A stretch of 45,340 nucleotides of DNA from Pseudomonas sp. BN411 (GCF_029871235.1 NZ_SSOM01000085.1:1-45340), one strand, 5' to 3'. Positions 27,349 through 37,365 are shown, numbered from the stretch's first letter. Notes: a model not told the origin generated them from the letters alone. Numbers and translations are program-made.

Positions 27349-30300
27349 TCAGACGACGCCGATGAAGTCACTCGCTGCCAGGGCGACGTGCCCGACGAGG
27401 TCGATCTGGAAGTCGGCGGCATTGTTGTTGTTCACATTGCCCTCCACATAGGTGTGCTCTACACCGCCGACGTTGACGTAATGGAACCTCAGCTGGGCCT
27501 GTCCATTGAATTCGTTGCCAGCGCCATTCCATTCACCCAGGAAGCTGAAGTCCTGATTCCCTGCATTGCCAGGTCCGGTCGTCCTCGCATCGATCTGGCC
27601 GAGGTCGATGCGATCACTCCCCTGCTGGAAGTCGTTGATCACATCCCGGGTACCGCTGCTGGTACCCGAGTCGCTGAGCACGGCGAAAACGAAGGTATCG
27701 GCATCCGCACCGCCGCTGAGCAGGTCGCGTCCCGCACCGCCGGCCAGGACATCGGCACCGACACCGCCACTGAGGACGTCGTCGCCACCACCCCCGGCAA
27801 GCTGGTTGGCCAGTGCATCACCGGTCAGGGTATCGGCACCCGATCCGCCTATCACGCTCTCGATACCGCTCAACAGGTCACTGCCAATCTGACTGCTGCT
27901 GGCCGCCCCCGTGGCCAGGTTGACCACGGCTGCAGCTCCGGTGGCGGAAAGGTCGTAGGTATTCAGGCCGTCGTTACCTGCATAGACGTCATTGCCGTCG
28001 AACAGGCTGGCAATGAATCGGTCGTCACCCTGGCCACCGCTGGCACTGTCATTGCCCTGTCCTCCCACCAGTACGTCGTTACCCCCTGCACCCGCCAGGT
28101 TGTCATTGCCGCTTAGTCCTTCGAGGCGGTTGTCGGCCGAGCTGCCGGTGATCTGGTTGGCGCCGCTGCTGCCCAGGACGTTCTCGATGGATACCAGCAC
28201 ATCATTGCCGGTCTGCGCGCTGCTGGCGGTACCAGCGGTCAGGTCGACGCTGGCGTTGGCGGACGTGCCGGAGAGGTCATAGGTGTCCACACCGTCGCCG
28301 CCGTCGTAGTGGTCGTTGCCGTCGCCCACTGTCGCCACGAGGGTGTCGCTCCCCGCGCCGCCTTGCACGCTATCGTTGCCAGCCTGACCAATGAGCCGGT
28401 TGTTGCCGGTGTTACCCACCAGCAGGTTGTCCAGCCCGTTGCCCACACCATTGATGTTGGCGGTGCCGGTCAGCACCAGGTTTTCGACGTTGGCCGCGAG
28501 GTTGTAACTCACCGAGGACTGCACCGTGTCGCTACCACCGTTCAGGGCCTCGTTCACCGCGTCGCCGGTGGAGCCAACCACGTAGGTGTCGTTGCCCGCA
28601 CCGCCGCTCATGCTGTCATTGCCACTGCCACCATCCAGCAGGTCGCTGCCGTCGCCGCCGCTAAGTACATCGTTGCCGGCATAGCCGAGCATGACGTCCT
28701 GGAAGGCCGTCCCCACCAGAGCCGCGCGATCCAGGAAACCGCCCAGGCCGTTGTCGTTAAGGGAAGTGCCTTCGATGAAGCGCCCGACCGCTTCGGTGGG
28801 ATCGGAGTAGACCGTCTCCACTACCCCGTGGTTGTCGGTGAAGCTGACCGCTACCCGCAACTGCTGCCCGACCTGCGCGGCCACCGGTGCATAGGTCGAG
28901 GCAGTGGCGCCATTGATGGCAGCCCAGACGGCCCCCGAAAGTACCTGCCACTGGAAGCTGAACGCGCCAGCACCGGAGGGAATGCCATCGGCGTCCTGGA
29001 TGGCAACGGTGCTGGCGGTCAGGCGGTACTGCATCGGCAATGGCCGGCTGGGGGTGGTTGGAGCCGTGGCGAAGCCGGAAACCAGCGGTTTACCGGTAGG
29101 CAGCTGGTTATTGACGTCCAGGCTGACAGTGCGGTCCGCGAAGCGGACTTTCTCGATGCCGACGAGGATGTCGGTTGCATCGAGGTTGGCGGCACCGACG
29201 CGCTTGTCAGTGATCCTGAAGCCGCGAATCTCGTTGCTTCCCGAATTGGTATCGCTGATCAGGGTAATGCTGTAGTCGGCGAAATTGCCGCTGTAGACCG
29301 CCTCGTCAGCAACACCATCCGCCGTTCCACCGGCGTGGTTGTCGCCGAGTACGAAGCCCGAACGTGCGGCCTGCAGCCCGGTGAAGTGCTGGGCGAAACC
29401 CTGGGCGGCCAACAGGTGGTTGAGGTCGGCCAGGCCAATGGAGTCACCCACCAGCACATCGTTGCCGGCATTCCCCTGCACCACGTCGTCGCCGCTGCCG
29501 CCCACCAGCCAGTTCTCGTTGCCATCACCGATCAGGCCCGCCGTCGGGTTGGCAGGACTGGCGGGATTGGCCCGTGCGTCACTGAAGCGCGAACCGACCA
29601 GGCCTTCGATGTTCGCCAGCAAGGCGTTGAACGGCTGGAATAGCACGGCGGTGCCCGGCGCCGCGACGATGTTCTGCTGGTTCAGGTTTGCAGCGGCATC
29701 CAGCTGGATGTTCACATCGCTGAACGCTGCGATATCGAAGCCGACATCGCCGAGCGCTTCATCCCCGTCACCCTGTCCCGGCGCACCGCCGATACCCGGC
29801 AGGAGAATGTCGTCGCCCTCTTCCCCGAACAGCTGGTCGCCGGTCGAGCCGCCGGAAATGATGTCGTCCCCGGCTTCGGCAAAGAGGATGTCCGGCCCGT
29901 CGCCACCGTAGATTTCGTCGCTGCCATCGCCGCCGTGGACCAGGTCCGTGTCACCACCGGCGTCGATGTAGTCGTTGCCGGCGCCGCCGTAGAGCTCGTC
30001 GATCCCTGCCTCGCCGTAGAGATGGTCATTGCCATTGCCGCCGATGACGATGTCGATGGCGCCCGCACTGGTACCGGCATAGACGATGTCATCGCCGTCA
30101 CCGCCGTCGAGGAAGTCCTCGATGTCACCGCCGTAGATCACGTCATTGCCATTGCCGCCGTAGAGGTGGTCGGCGCCGGCCTTGCCGTCGAGGATGTCGT
30201 TTCCATCCTCGCCATAGCCGGTGTCGTCGCCATCACCCAGGTCCAGCCAGTCGGCATAGTCGGTCCCGGCTACCACCTCGTGGGAGTTGTAGCCCACCGC

Positions 30301-33300
30301 TGCGGTGCCATCCGGATTCTCGCCCTGGTCAGGACGGTAGTCACGGATGAATGTGCTGGACGCATGGGTTTCCGGGTTGATCAGGCTGAGCAGCAGGCCG
30401 TTCCCGCCGATCCCCCCGGAGCCACCGGTGGAGTAGACGCCCATTTGGTTGGCATCCACCAACCGGCCGTACTTGTGCTCGCTCTTGTAGGCAGTAGCAG
30501 TCGCCCCGGAGTCCTGGTAACTGAGCTCGATGTAGCTGTCCATGTAGCCGAACACATCACCCGCCAGGTGCCGGGCATCGGTGGTGCGCTCGATGATGTC
30601 CTTGAACTGTTCGGTGACCACTTGCTCGTTGAGGTTGGTCATGCCCGGCAGGCCGAGGTCGAGACGGAACAGGTAGTAGAAGCGGTCGCCATCCATGAGC
30701 CGCTCCATCTGGTCTTCGAATATGGCGTTGAAGGTGGTGCCGAGCTGGCCGGTGTAGACGTGTTTCTCTGCCAGTCCGCCAATCCACAGGTCGATGTGGT
30801 TGAAGCCATCGGAACCTGCGACGAAGTTTCCGTTCTGGTCGGCGGCATTGGACAGGAAGCGCGCTGCGTCTTCGGCGGTCACCACGCCACCGGCCCAGCT
30901 GACGTCTATCCCGGTCTGGTCGGCATCGATGATGGCCTGGGCATGCGCCACGTCGCCATCGAAGGAATACGCGCCGATGAAGTTCACCAGGGACTCAGGG
31001 TGGATCATGTTGTTGGCGAAGTCGCTCCAGCTCGTATAAGGCGTCAGCGCATCCACGATCAGGTTGGTGTGGTGCTGGGAGCCGGCCGGCGTTTGCCGCT
31101 CGGCGATCAGCGCATCGTGGATCTGCTGACGCGCCGCATTGAGCGTCGGTAGCCCCAGGTCACGGCCGCGCGCCAGGTTGATGGTGGCCAGGTCCAGCGG
31201 CTGGCCCAGCAGCCCCTGCTGCAGCGCCGGGGTGACAAGCTCGTCGATCTCGTTGCTTACCTGCCGCGTCATACCGAGGGCGATGGCGGTCGGGCCGATA
31301 TCGGCGAAGCCGCCGGGGTTGAGGAAGGCTTTCTCCAGGGCGTAGCGGGTTATGGCGCCAGTAAGGTCATAGACGCCGCTGGCATCGCGCTCCAGTGCGT
31401 CGATGGTTTCACGCAACTGCGAGTGCCCGAAGCGGAATGCCGCCTGGCCATACTCCAGGGAGATATTGGCGTTGATGCCGGAGTCGTAGGTGACGAACTC
31501 TGGCAGGTCGGGCGTGATCAGCCGCGCGTACTGGTCAATGGCAACGTGCTGGTACTCCATTTCCACCACCAGCTTGGCCCCCTGGAACAGCAGGTCATGG
31601 TTCCAGGAAACAGTCACGCCATCAGTCAGCGTGTAGTTGCCGGCCGCGTCGGTGTAGTAACCCCCGGCTCCGTTGTCGATGCCGACCTGCCAATTGTGGC
31701 GAACCCCAACATCGGCCTGGAGAATCTCCTGTTGCAGGTTGATCAACTGAACGTTGTGGTCTTCGTGGAAGACATGGTGCATGGCGGTCAGACCGAAGTT
31801 CTCGTTGGCACGGCCGTCGCCCGCGATGTAGTGGTCACCCACCGATTCCAGCAACAGCTCATTGGCAACCGCGTAATCGGCAGTGCCCGGATCGGCAAAG
31901 ATCGAGAAATCAGAGGGATTGACCAGACCGAACAGGGACTTGGTCGGGCCGTTGTCGTAGTGGAACAGGATCCCGTAGGGGTTCGTCGGGTCGAAGGTCA
32001 CGCCCAGCAGGTGACTGTCCAGGGCCATGAGGCGCGCCACATCGATGTGCACGTCGTCGAAGTGCGGGTTCATGTCCAGCAACAGGGCCTCGCGGGCATG
32101 GACCGCCTGGACGCCGGAAGTGGAAGGGTCCGCGTCCAGCACATGCCCTGCGTCGTCGCGCACGCGGAAATTGGCCAGGTCATCCCAGGTCAGGTCATCG
32201 CGCCCAGTGGCCACGATATGGGCGCGTAACTCGTTCAGGGTTGGCAGTGTCTGGTGGGTGAGCACGCCATTGAGCGTCCAGGCGGCCTCATCGCTCAGGG
32301 TAGTGCCATCGAACAGGCGAGCTCCCGGCCGGAACTGTCCAGGGTTGGACGGGTCAGCCACCCATTCGCGCAGCAGCTGAGTGACAGTGGCCTCGGAACC
32401 GTAAGTCTGGTTCTGGTCGATGTAAGGCGAGTCCAGGTTGAGGTATTGCGGATTGCCTGCGGCATCGACGCTGCCCACGCTGGCCCTGTGGACGGTGATC
32501 GAATGCACCGGCTGGCCGTCCGGGCCGATGGAGCCGTAGAGCGGGTCGTCGGGTGCCAGAGGAATGGTGATGGTGGCGGTCCGGCTCGGCTTGTCGATGA
32601 AGTCCAGGCCGTGGTCGAAGAACTGGCCGAACAGCGTGAACCAGCCGGTGGTCGAGGGGTCGCCGGAAACCGTGTTGAGATTGCGGATGAAGTACTGACC
32701 GCTACTGGGGGAGGTCGGATCGGCTTCGCCCAGTTGGCCGAGCAACCCCGGGTCGCTGACCACCGCCACACCATTGGCGTCATGCAGGATGTGGCCCATG
32801 GCGTCAGTGGCGAAGACCACGCCGCCACTGACGATGGTCTGGCTGACCATCCTCGGCGTGTAGTCCACCAGCGAGGCGAACGGGTCGGCGTAGGAAGCCG
32901 GCGTGCCCAACTCGGCGCCAGGGTGACTGGAGAGGTAATCCTGCCAGGCCGCGTTGTCGGCGTTCTGCTGCACGTACTGGCTGTAGTCCGGCAGGGTCAG
33001 GCGGATGAAGTCCTGGCCGAAGCTGCCCCAGGCATGGCCATCATGCGTGAGGTTGTTGAAAAAACCGGACACGTTGCGCAGGCCGATAGGGTCGCGCGCG
33101 CCGTTGTACCAGACGCTCTCTCCGGCTGGGATGGCCAGGGGATCGAAGCTGCCATCAGTACCCAGCACATGCACCGAACCATCCGATCCCGTGTAACCGA
33201 ACAGGGGGGTTCCATCGACCGTGTAACCCACCACGCGCAGGGTGGGGAAGCTGACCTGCTGCAACAGGTAGCTAATATCCTTCAGGTTGAGCGTGAAGCT

Positions 33301-33315
33301 TTTCAGGCTGTACAT
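27349..33315 (-). CDS. RTX heme peroxidase with one catalytic module and a type I secretion C-terminus
   Basis: 1,988 aa, complete. After ~200 N-terminal residues comes an animal-type heme peroxidase domain: distal His235 (FFDHGLD), catalytic Arg277 (VHRAS), FHEDHN near 518, proximal His631 (FRFGHSQL) and IGGLAEKHVYTG ... MDGDRFYYL. RTX nonapeptides follow at ~1025-1190, an Ig-like region at ~1400-1530, and a second RTX tract to ~1880. The end has a serralysin-type fold (TFVFAVLSDSGTSSG ... NDFQQGSDRIDL) and a C-terminal DFxxxLxGHVALAASDFIGV signal typical of type I export. Unlike the peroxidase at 1-10551, I see no DGxxGTxDD PERCAL insertions. ATG 33315 has gggaga upstream. It is divergent from a histidine kinase gene 68 bp away. 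No exporter genes are in the window. Confidence 0.93.
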   Translation of the reverse strand: MYSLKSFTLNLKDISYLLQQVSFPTLRVVGYTVDGTPLFGYTGSDGSVHVLGTDGSFDPLAIPAGESVWYNGARDPIGLRNVSGFFNNLTHDGHAWGSFGQDFIRLTLPDYSQYVQQNADNAAWQDYLSSHPGAELGTPASYADPFASLVDYTPRMVSQTIVSGGVVFATDAMGHILHDANGVAVVSDPGLLGQLGEADPTSPSSGQYFIRNLNTVSGDPSTTGWFTLFGQFFDHGLDFIDKPSRTATITIPLAPDDPLYGSIGPDGQPVHSITVHRASVGSVDAAGNPQYLNLDSPYIDQNQTYGSEATVTQLLREWVADPSNPGQFRPGARLFDGTTLSDEAAWTLNGVLTHQTLPTLNELRAHIVATGRDDLTWDDLANFRVRDDAGHVLDADPSTSGVQAVHAREALLLDMNPHFDDVHIDVARLMALDSHLLGVTFDPTNPYGILFHYDNGPTKSLFGLVNPSDFSIFADPGTADYAVANELLLESVGDHYIAGDGRANENFGLTAMHHVFHEDHNVQLINLQQEILQADVGVRHNWQVGIDNGAGGYYTDAAGNYTLTDGVTVSWNHDLLFQGAKLVVEMEYQHVAIDQYARLITPDLPEFVTYDSGINANISLEYGQAAFRFGHSQLRETIDALERDASGVYDLTGAITRYALEKAFLNPGGFADIGPTAIALGMTRQVSNEIDELVTPALQQGLLGQPLDLATINLARGRDLGLPTLNAARQQIHDALIAERQTPAGSQHHTNLIVDALTPYTSWSDFANNMIHPESLVNFIGAYSFDGDVAHAQAIIDADQTGIDVSWAGGVVTAEDAARFLSNAADQNGNFVAGSDGFNHIDLWIGGLAEKHVYTGQLGTTFNAIFEDQMERLMDGDRFYYLFRLDLGLPGMTNLNEQVVTEQFKDIIERTTDARHLAGDVFGYMDSYIELSYQDSGATATAYKSEHKYGRLVDANQMGVYSTGGSGGIGGNGLLLSLINPETHASSTFIRDYRPDQGENPDGTAAVGYNSHEVVAGTDYADWLDLGDGDDTGYGEDGNDILDGKAGADHLYGGNGNDVIYGGDIEDFLDGGDGDDIVYAGTSAGAIDIVIGGNGNDHLYGEAGIDELYGGAGNDYIDAGGDTDLVHGGDGSDEIYGGDGPDILFAEAGDDIISGGSTGDQLFGEEGDDILLPGIGGAPGQGDGDEALGDVGFDIAAFSDVNIQLDAAANLNQQNIVAAPGTAVLFQPFNALLANIEGLVGSRFSDARANPASPANPTAGLIGDGNENWLVGGSGDDVVQGNAGNDVLVGDSIGLADLNHLLAAQGFAQHFTGLQAARSGFVLGDNHAGGTADGVADEAVYSGNFADYSITLISDTNSGSNEIRGFRITDKRVGAANLDATDILVGIEKVRFADRTVSLDVNNQLPTGKPLVSGFATAPTTPSRPLPMQYRLTASTVAIQDADGIPSGAGAFSFQWQVLSGAVWAAINGATASTYAPVAAQVGQQLRVAVSFTDNHGVVETVYSDPTEAVGRFIEGTSLNDNGLGGFLDRAALVGTAFQDVMLGYAGNDVLSGGDGSDLLDGGSGNDSMSGGAGNDTYVVGSTGDAVNEALNGGSDTVQSSVSYNLAANVENLVLTGTANINGVGNGLDNLLVGNTGNNRLIGQAGNDSVQGGAGSDTLVATVGDGNDHYDGGDGVDTYDLSGTSANASVDLTAGTASSAQTGNDVLVSIENVLGSSGANQITGSSADNRLEGLSGNDNLAGAGGNDVLVGGQGNDSASGGQGDDRFIASLFDGNDVYAGNDGLNTYDLSATGAAAVVNLATGAASSSQIGSDLLSGIESVIGGSGADTLTGDALANQLAGGGGDDVLSGGVGADVLAGGAGRDLLSGGADADTFVFAVLSDSGTSSGTRDVINDFQQGSDRIDLGQIDARTTGPGNAGNQDFSFLGEWNGAGNEFNGQAQLRFHYVNVGGVEHTYVEGNVNNNNAADFQIDLVGHVALAASDFIGVV

Positions 33316-33383
33316 AACGATCTCCCACTGCCCTGTCCGGGCATTGCCAGGGGCCTGGGAGAAAGCATCGAGGAGTCCGGCGA

Positions 33384-34913
33384 ATGCCCGCAGATGCGAA
33401 GGTCGAACCAAATCAGCAGACCTTGGGACAAGTCGGCGCCCCGACTTTGGTCCAACCCGACCCCGGACCAATGTCGGGGCCGCACCGCTCCTGGGGAAGC
33501 CGTATGCGCCAGCGGATTCGCCAGCTGAAGCGCTCCACTCAGTTCGTCATCGCCGCCAGCCTGATCCTCGGCCTGACCATGAGCCTGGTGGGCAACCTGG
33601 TGAGCCAGCGCATCGAGCGGGCGGCCGTGCAGTCGGCGGCGCAGGCCGGTGCCGTCTACATGGAAAGCTTCCTCGAACCCTTCGTGCAGGAGCTGGCGAG
33701 AACCCAGGACATTCCCCCGGAAAGCGCGGCGGCCATCGACCGGCTGATCATCAACAGCAGCCTCAACCGCCACGTGGCTTCGGTGAAGATCTGGCGCCCG
33801 GATGGGACTGTGATCTACAGCACCGACAAGTCGGTAGTGCACCGCAAGTTCCCTACCGATGAGATCGACGAGGCATTGCAGGGCCAAATCGTCACCGACC
33901 TGGAAGACCTCGGCCAGGACGAGAACGCGTTCGAGCGCAGTCTCAAGGTGCCCCTCTACGAAATCTACGCGCCCCTGCGGGAAACCGGCTCGGGCAAGGT
34001 GGTAGCGGTGGGTGAGTTCTATGAACGCGCTGACCAGTTGGAACGGGAAATCCGCACCGTGCGCCTGCAGGTCTGGGCAGTGGTTGGCTCTGCCACGCTG
34101 GCGATGCTGGGCTTGCTCTTCTTCGTGGTACGCCGCGGCGAGCGCATCATCGAGCGCCAGCAGATAGCCTTGAAACAGCGGATGGTCGAACAGGCACGCC
34201 TGCATGCCCGCAATACCCAACTGCAGCGCCGCATCACCACTGCCAACCAGGAATTCTCGCGCATCAGTGAACTGACCCTGCGACGCCTGGGTGCCGACCT
34301 GCATGACGGCCCGGCACAGTTGCTGACACTCATCCTGGTCCGCCTGGATGAACTCGCCCAACTACGCGAGCGCCTGCAACAGCAAGGCGAACCATTCGAC
34401 GGCGATGCCCTGGAAACCTTGCGCAGTGCCGGTCAGGATGCCCTCCGCGAAATCCGCGACATTTCCCGTGGACTGGCGGTCCCTGAAATCAGCGAACTGG
34501 GGCTGGAACAGGTGCTGCGCCTGGTGGTGCAGCGCCACGAACAGCGCACCGATACCCAGGTGGAGCTGGATATCCAGCCGTTGCCTGCCGACGCCACGAT
34601 GTCACTGAAGATCTGCCTCTATCGCTTCACCCAGGAAGCCCTGAACAATGCCGTGATGCACGCAGGTGGCCAAGGCCAGAAACTCTCGGCCCGTATGGTT
34701 GAGGGGCAACTGGAGGTACAGGTGGCCGACTCGGGCAATGGTTTCGTCCCCAGCGACCAGGCCAGCAATGGGCAAGGCCGCCGCCGACTGGGGCTCGCCG
34801 GCATGCGTTACCGAGTGGAAGCACTGGGTGGGCAGTTCGACATCCATTCAGCGCCAGGCGAAGGCACCCGCGTCAGTGCCCGCTTCAGGATGGACGACGT
34901 AGCGGCCGGCTAG
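33384..34913 (+). CDS. NarL-type sensor histidine kinase (HisKA_3) with periplasmic sensor
   Basis: 509 aa. Membrane helices near residues 48-70 (FVIAASLILGLTMSLVGNLV) and 231-252 (VWAVVGSATLAMLGLLFFVV) bracket a ~160-aa periplasmic domain, probably a PAS/Cache-like sensor (VKIWRPDGTVIYSTDKSVV). The HisKA_3 box holds phospho-acceptor His307 (GADLHDGPAQ), and the ATPase has N-box QEALNNAVMHAGG and DSGNGF / RLGLAGMRYRVEALGG. ATG 33384 has gaggag 8 nt upstream. The probable partner is the response regulator at 34910, convergent on the other strand, with stop codons sharing CTAG. The ligand is unknown; the gene is divergent from a secreted peroxidase. Confidence 0.9.
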   Translation: MPADAKVEPNQQTLGQVGAPTLVQPDPGPMSGPHRSWGSRMRQRIRQLKRSTQFVIAASLILGLTMSLVGNLVSQRIERAAVQSAAQAGAVYMESFLEPFVQELARTQDIPPESAAAIDRLIINSSLNRHVASVKIWRPDGTVIYSTDKSVVHRKFPTDEIDEALQGQIVTDLEDLGQDENAFERSLKVPLYEIYAPLRETGSGKVVAVGEFYERADQLEREIRTVRLQVWAVVGSATLAMLGLLFFVVRRGERIIERQQIALKQRMVEQARLHARNTQLQRRITTANQEFSRISELTLRRLGADLHDGPAQLLTLILVRLDELAQLRERLQQQGEPFDGDALETLRSAGQDALREIRDISRGLAVPEISELGLEQVLRLVVQRHEQRTDTQVELDIQPLPADATMSLKICLYRFTQEALNNAVMHAGGQGQKLSARMVEGQLEVQVADSGNGFVPSDQASNGQGRRRLGLAGMRYRVEALGGQFDIHSAPGEGTRVSARFRMDDVAAG

Positions 34914-35587
34914 CGCGCCTTGCCCTGCATATCGAGCGATTGCTCGTGGTCTTCATCCCATTGGCGCCGCAGGGCGGTGACGGCTTCCACGCGATTGCGT
35001 GCATGGAGTTTCTGCATCACGTTGGTCATGTAGTACTTCACGGTCTTCTCGCTCAGCTTTAGCTTGTCGGCCACTTCGCGATTGGTCAGGCCGTTGGCCA
35101 CTTCTCGGATGATCTGCTCCTCGCGGTGCGTCAGCTCGATCCTGTGCCGCTCCACATCCTGCCGATGCCGCATTCGCCCCAGTAGCCGGCTGGCGAAGGC
35201 CGGCGTGATGAAGCTTTCGCCTCCGGCCACGGTGCGGATCGCCTGCACCAGCTCAGGCCCGCTGACACCCTTGAGCACATACCCCTGGGCCCCGGCTTCC
35301 AGTGCCGCATAGGCATCGTCTTCGCTTTCCGAAACGGTCAGCATCAGTACCCGCACGCCCGTCGCCTCGGCGGTGATTCGGCGCACGGCGGCAAAGCAGT
35401 CGCCCGGCATGTTCACATCCATCAGCAGCACGTCGGGTCGAAGGCGCAGGGCAATATCCACAGCATCCTCCGAGCAGGCGCCCTGCTCCACGACCTGGAA
35501 GTCCCCGATACGCTTGAGTGCGGAGGCCACGCCTTGCCTGAGCAGGGGATGGTCGTCAACGATGCCGATCCTGATCCTGGCTTCCAC
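34910..35587 (-). CDS. NarL/FixJ-family response regulator
   Basis: 225 aa. The receiver domain has the acidic pair Asp11-Asp12, phospho-acceptor Asp57 (LLMDVNMPG), a conserved Thr (MLTVSES) and Lys (GYVLKG). The C-terminal LuxR-type helix-turn-helix (~150-215) has LTHREEQIIREVANGLTNREVA, LSEKTVKYYMTNVMQKL. It pairs by type with the HisKA_3 kinase encoded tail-to-tail. The start is GTG 35587 with ggggag about 10 nt upstream. The KTVKYYMTNVMQKLHARNRVEA helix is typical of ethanol/alcohol-oxidation and nitrate-type regulators, but no specific regulon can be read. Confidence 0.9.
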   Translation of the reverse strand: MEARIRIGIVDDHPLLRQGVASALKRIGDFQVVEQGACSEDAVDIALRLRPDVLLMDVNMPGDCFAAVRRITAEATGVRVLMLTVSESEDDAYAALEAGAQGYVLKGVSGPELVQAIRTVAGGESFITPAFASRLLGRMRHRQDVERHRIELTHREEQIIREVANGLTNREVADKLKLSEKTVKYYMTNVMQKLHARNRVEAVTALRRQWDEDHEQSLDMQGKAR

Positions 35588-36043
35588 GAAAGGTTACTCC
35601 CCGAGTGACGCAGGCCCACCTCACCGGCGGCAGCAAGCCAGCGGAGGCGGGATTGGGGACTGCCCCGATGGCGAGGCGTACGTCCCCCGACAACCCTGAG
35701 TAGTAGCAGCGCCCTGCCTCCCATGCCGATGAGGGGTCGCAGCCCCCGCCGAATGCGCGGTTTTCCAGAACGGACGGTACTCCGGGCGACGGGCGGCACC
35801 CTCATCCATCTCCCTACCGCCGAAACTCGCCAGGAGCTCGAAAGAGCGCTGTCAGCTTATCGCCGTTGGCAATAAACCGATGCCAGATAATTCCTTTGCT
35901 TCATCAATCGAGCGTGATCAGCTCTACCCGCAGGATTTTTGTGGGAAATTCGACGACTGCCTGTTCGCCAATGCCCTTCCACCTGCTAAAAAAAGGAAGC
36001 GGGCGGGGAAAGTCCGCACATCATCGGCATCCGCAGTACGCTT
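35588..36043. other. Intergenic region upstream of the response regulator and chaC
   Basis: 456 bp holding the divergent starts of the regulator (-) and chaC (+). A ggggac ... gtcccc inverted repeat (about 35654-35686) lies upstream of the regulator. An AT-richer zone at 35870-36000 probably carries the chaC promoter. No convincing reading frame seen. Confidence 0.5.
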
Positions 36044-36703
36044 ATGACCGGAAGCAACCACGACACACCTTTCACGCCCTACCCGCCGCTGCTCGATCAG
36101 CCGGCGCAACTCACCCGCGCCGAACTGCTCGCCTCCCTGGAAAACACCATGGCCCGCCATCGCGGCGGTCCGGTCTGGCTGTTCGCCTACGGCTCGCTGA
36201 TCTGGCGGCCGGAATGTCCCACGGAAGAAAGCCGCCGCGCGCGCATCCACGGCTACCATCGCGGGCTTTACCTCTGGTCCCTGATCCATCGCGGCACTCC
36301 GGAATCGCCAGGGCTGGTGCTCGGCCTGGACCGTGGCGGCTCCTGTGCAGGTTTCGCCTACCGACTGCCGGAGGAACAGCTGCAGGAACACCTGATCGCC
36401 CTTTGGCAGCGGGAAATGCCCGATGCGGCCTACGAGCCCAAATGGCTCAACTGCCAACTGGAGAGAGGCCCCAAGGTGAAGGCCCTGGGATTCGTGCTGC
36501 GTCGCGACTTCGCCTGCTATGCCGGCGCACTGCCGGACCACGTGCTGCGCCAGGTCTTCGACGGCGCCAGCGGTCACTACGGCAGCACACGGGACTATGT
36601 GGAAAAGACCGCGAACATCCTGCGAGCCCACGCCATGCCCGACCGCAAGCTGGAGGAAGCCCTGGTGCGCTGCTGCAAACAGGGTGCGCTGAGTTTCAGC
36701 TGA
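36044..36703 (+). CDS. chaC: Glutathione-specific gamma-glutamylcyclotransferase ChaC
   Basis: 219 aa. ChaC splits cytosolic glutathione into 5-oxoproline and Cys-Gly. The substrate-binding motif WLFAYGSLIWRPE lies near residues 45-57, RRARIHGYHRGLYLWS follows, and the candidate catalytic glutamate is in LWQREMPDAAYEPKW near residue 126. The YGST..YVEKT C-terminal block is also family typical. Length matches bacterial ChaC. No strong ribosome site is seen before ATG 36044, but the N-terminal extension resembles other Pseudomonas ChaC proteins. It is monocistronic. Confidence 0.9.
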   Translation: MTGSNHDTPFTPYPPLLDQPAQLTRAELLASLENTMARHRGGPVWLFAYGSLIWRPECPTEESRRARIHGYHRGLYLWSLIHRGTPESPGLVLGLDRGGSCAGFAYRLPEEQLQEHLIALWQREMPDAAYEPKWLNCQLERGPKVKALGFVLRRDFACYAGALPDHVLRQVFDGASGHYGSTRDYVEKTANILRAHAMPDRKLEEALVRCCKQGALSFS

Positions 36704-36857
36704 TCGCTGTGGGTCCAACCTCTCGCCTGCGATCGCTGCCTGGCGCCTCGGATTCCTTATCGATAACACGAAAAATCACACAATGTGTTTGCCTTGAATC
36801 CCTACAGGTCCCGTGCGTAGCGTTTCGAGCCCGCCAGCAGCTACGAGCACCCCGCAC

Positions 36858-37127
36858 ATGACTTCGCATCGCTTTCCCACCCTGGAAGACTTCCCCATCG
36901 ACGTTCTGGATGTGCACGCCGACGCCAGCCCCGAGGATTGCCACCGGCTGGGCGACTACCGCCTGGTTCAGGTTTCCAGCCTGATCGAGCGCCTGCGCCA
37001 CGAGCGGAACGCCGGCGCATCCGGCCAGCTGCGCCAGGAGGTCCTGCTATCGACAATGGAAGCGCTGCTGATGGATGCCCACCTGATGTACGCGCGGGCT
37101 CATGCGCGGGCCGGTAGCAAGGCCTAG
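36858..37127 (+). CDS. Small hypothetical protein
   Basis: 89 aa, soluble, acidic at the start (FPTLEDFPIDVLDVHADASPEDC) and helical after (YRLVQVSSLIERLRHERNAG, LLSTMEALLMDAHLMYARAHARA). No signal peptide or motif recognised. The composition and codon third positions look coding. A GTG start at 36813 with an aggt-like site would add 15 residues; ATG 36858 has no strong ribosome site, so the start is uncertain. It lies 154 bp after chaC in the same orientation. Confidence 0.55.
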   Translation: MTSHRFPTLEDFPIDVLDVHADASPEDCHRLGDYRLVQVSSLIERLRHERNAGASGQLRQEVLLSTMEALLMDAHLMYARAHARAGSKA

Positions 37128-37151
37128 CCCGAGCTGGCACCTCTTTTGTTT

Positions 37152-37175
37152 TGTGGGGGCGAATTCATTCGCGAA
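37152..37175 (+). repeat. Single REP element
   Basis: tgtgggggcgaattcattcg-type Pseudomonas REP sequence with its internal cgaa/ttcg palindrome, right after the small hypothetical gene. No inverted partner is seen nearby. Confidence 0.75.
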
Positions 37176-37205
37176 AGGGATTGGCACCACGCTGACCTGA
37201 CACCG

Positions 37206-37245
37206 CCCTCACCCCAACCCTCTCCCAGAGGGAGAGGGAGAGGGA
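37206..37245. repeat. Purine/pyrimidine palindromic intergenic element
   Basis: ccctcaccccaaccctctccc-aga-gggagaggg forms a short stem and belongs to the same type of interspersed element as 18560-18608. Scattered copies are common in Pseudomonas genomes. Confidence 0.5.
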
Positions 37246-37270
37246 GCCGTCCGTGCCAGCCCGGCAGCAA

Positions 37271-37365
37271 CGTAGGATGGGTGGAGCGGAGCGATACCCA
37301 TGCTGTTCGTTGGAGCCGATGGGTATCGCTTCGCTCCAGCGGAACGCCGCCCGCCACATCCTACG
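37271..37365. repeat. 95-bp inverted-repeat element (cgtaggatg ... catcctacg)
   Basis: Ends cgtaggatg and catcctacg are reverse complements, and internally tggagcg-gagcgatacccat pairs with atgggtatcgcttcgctcca. It is a palindromic miniature repeat of the type found in many copies between Pseudomonas genes. No coding capacity. Confidence 0.7.
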
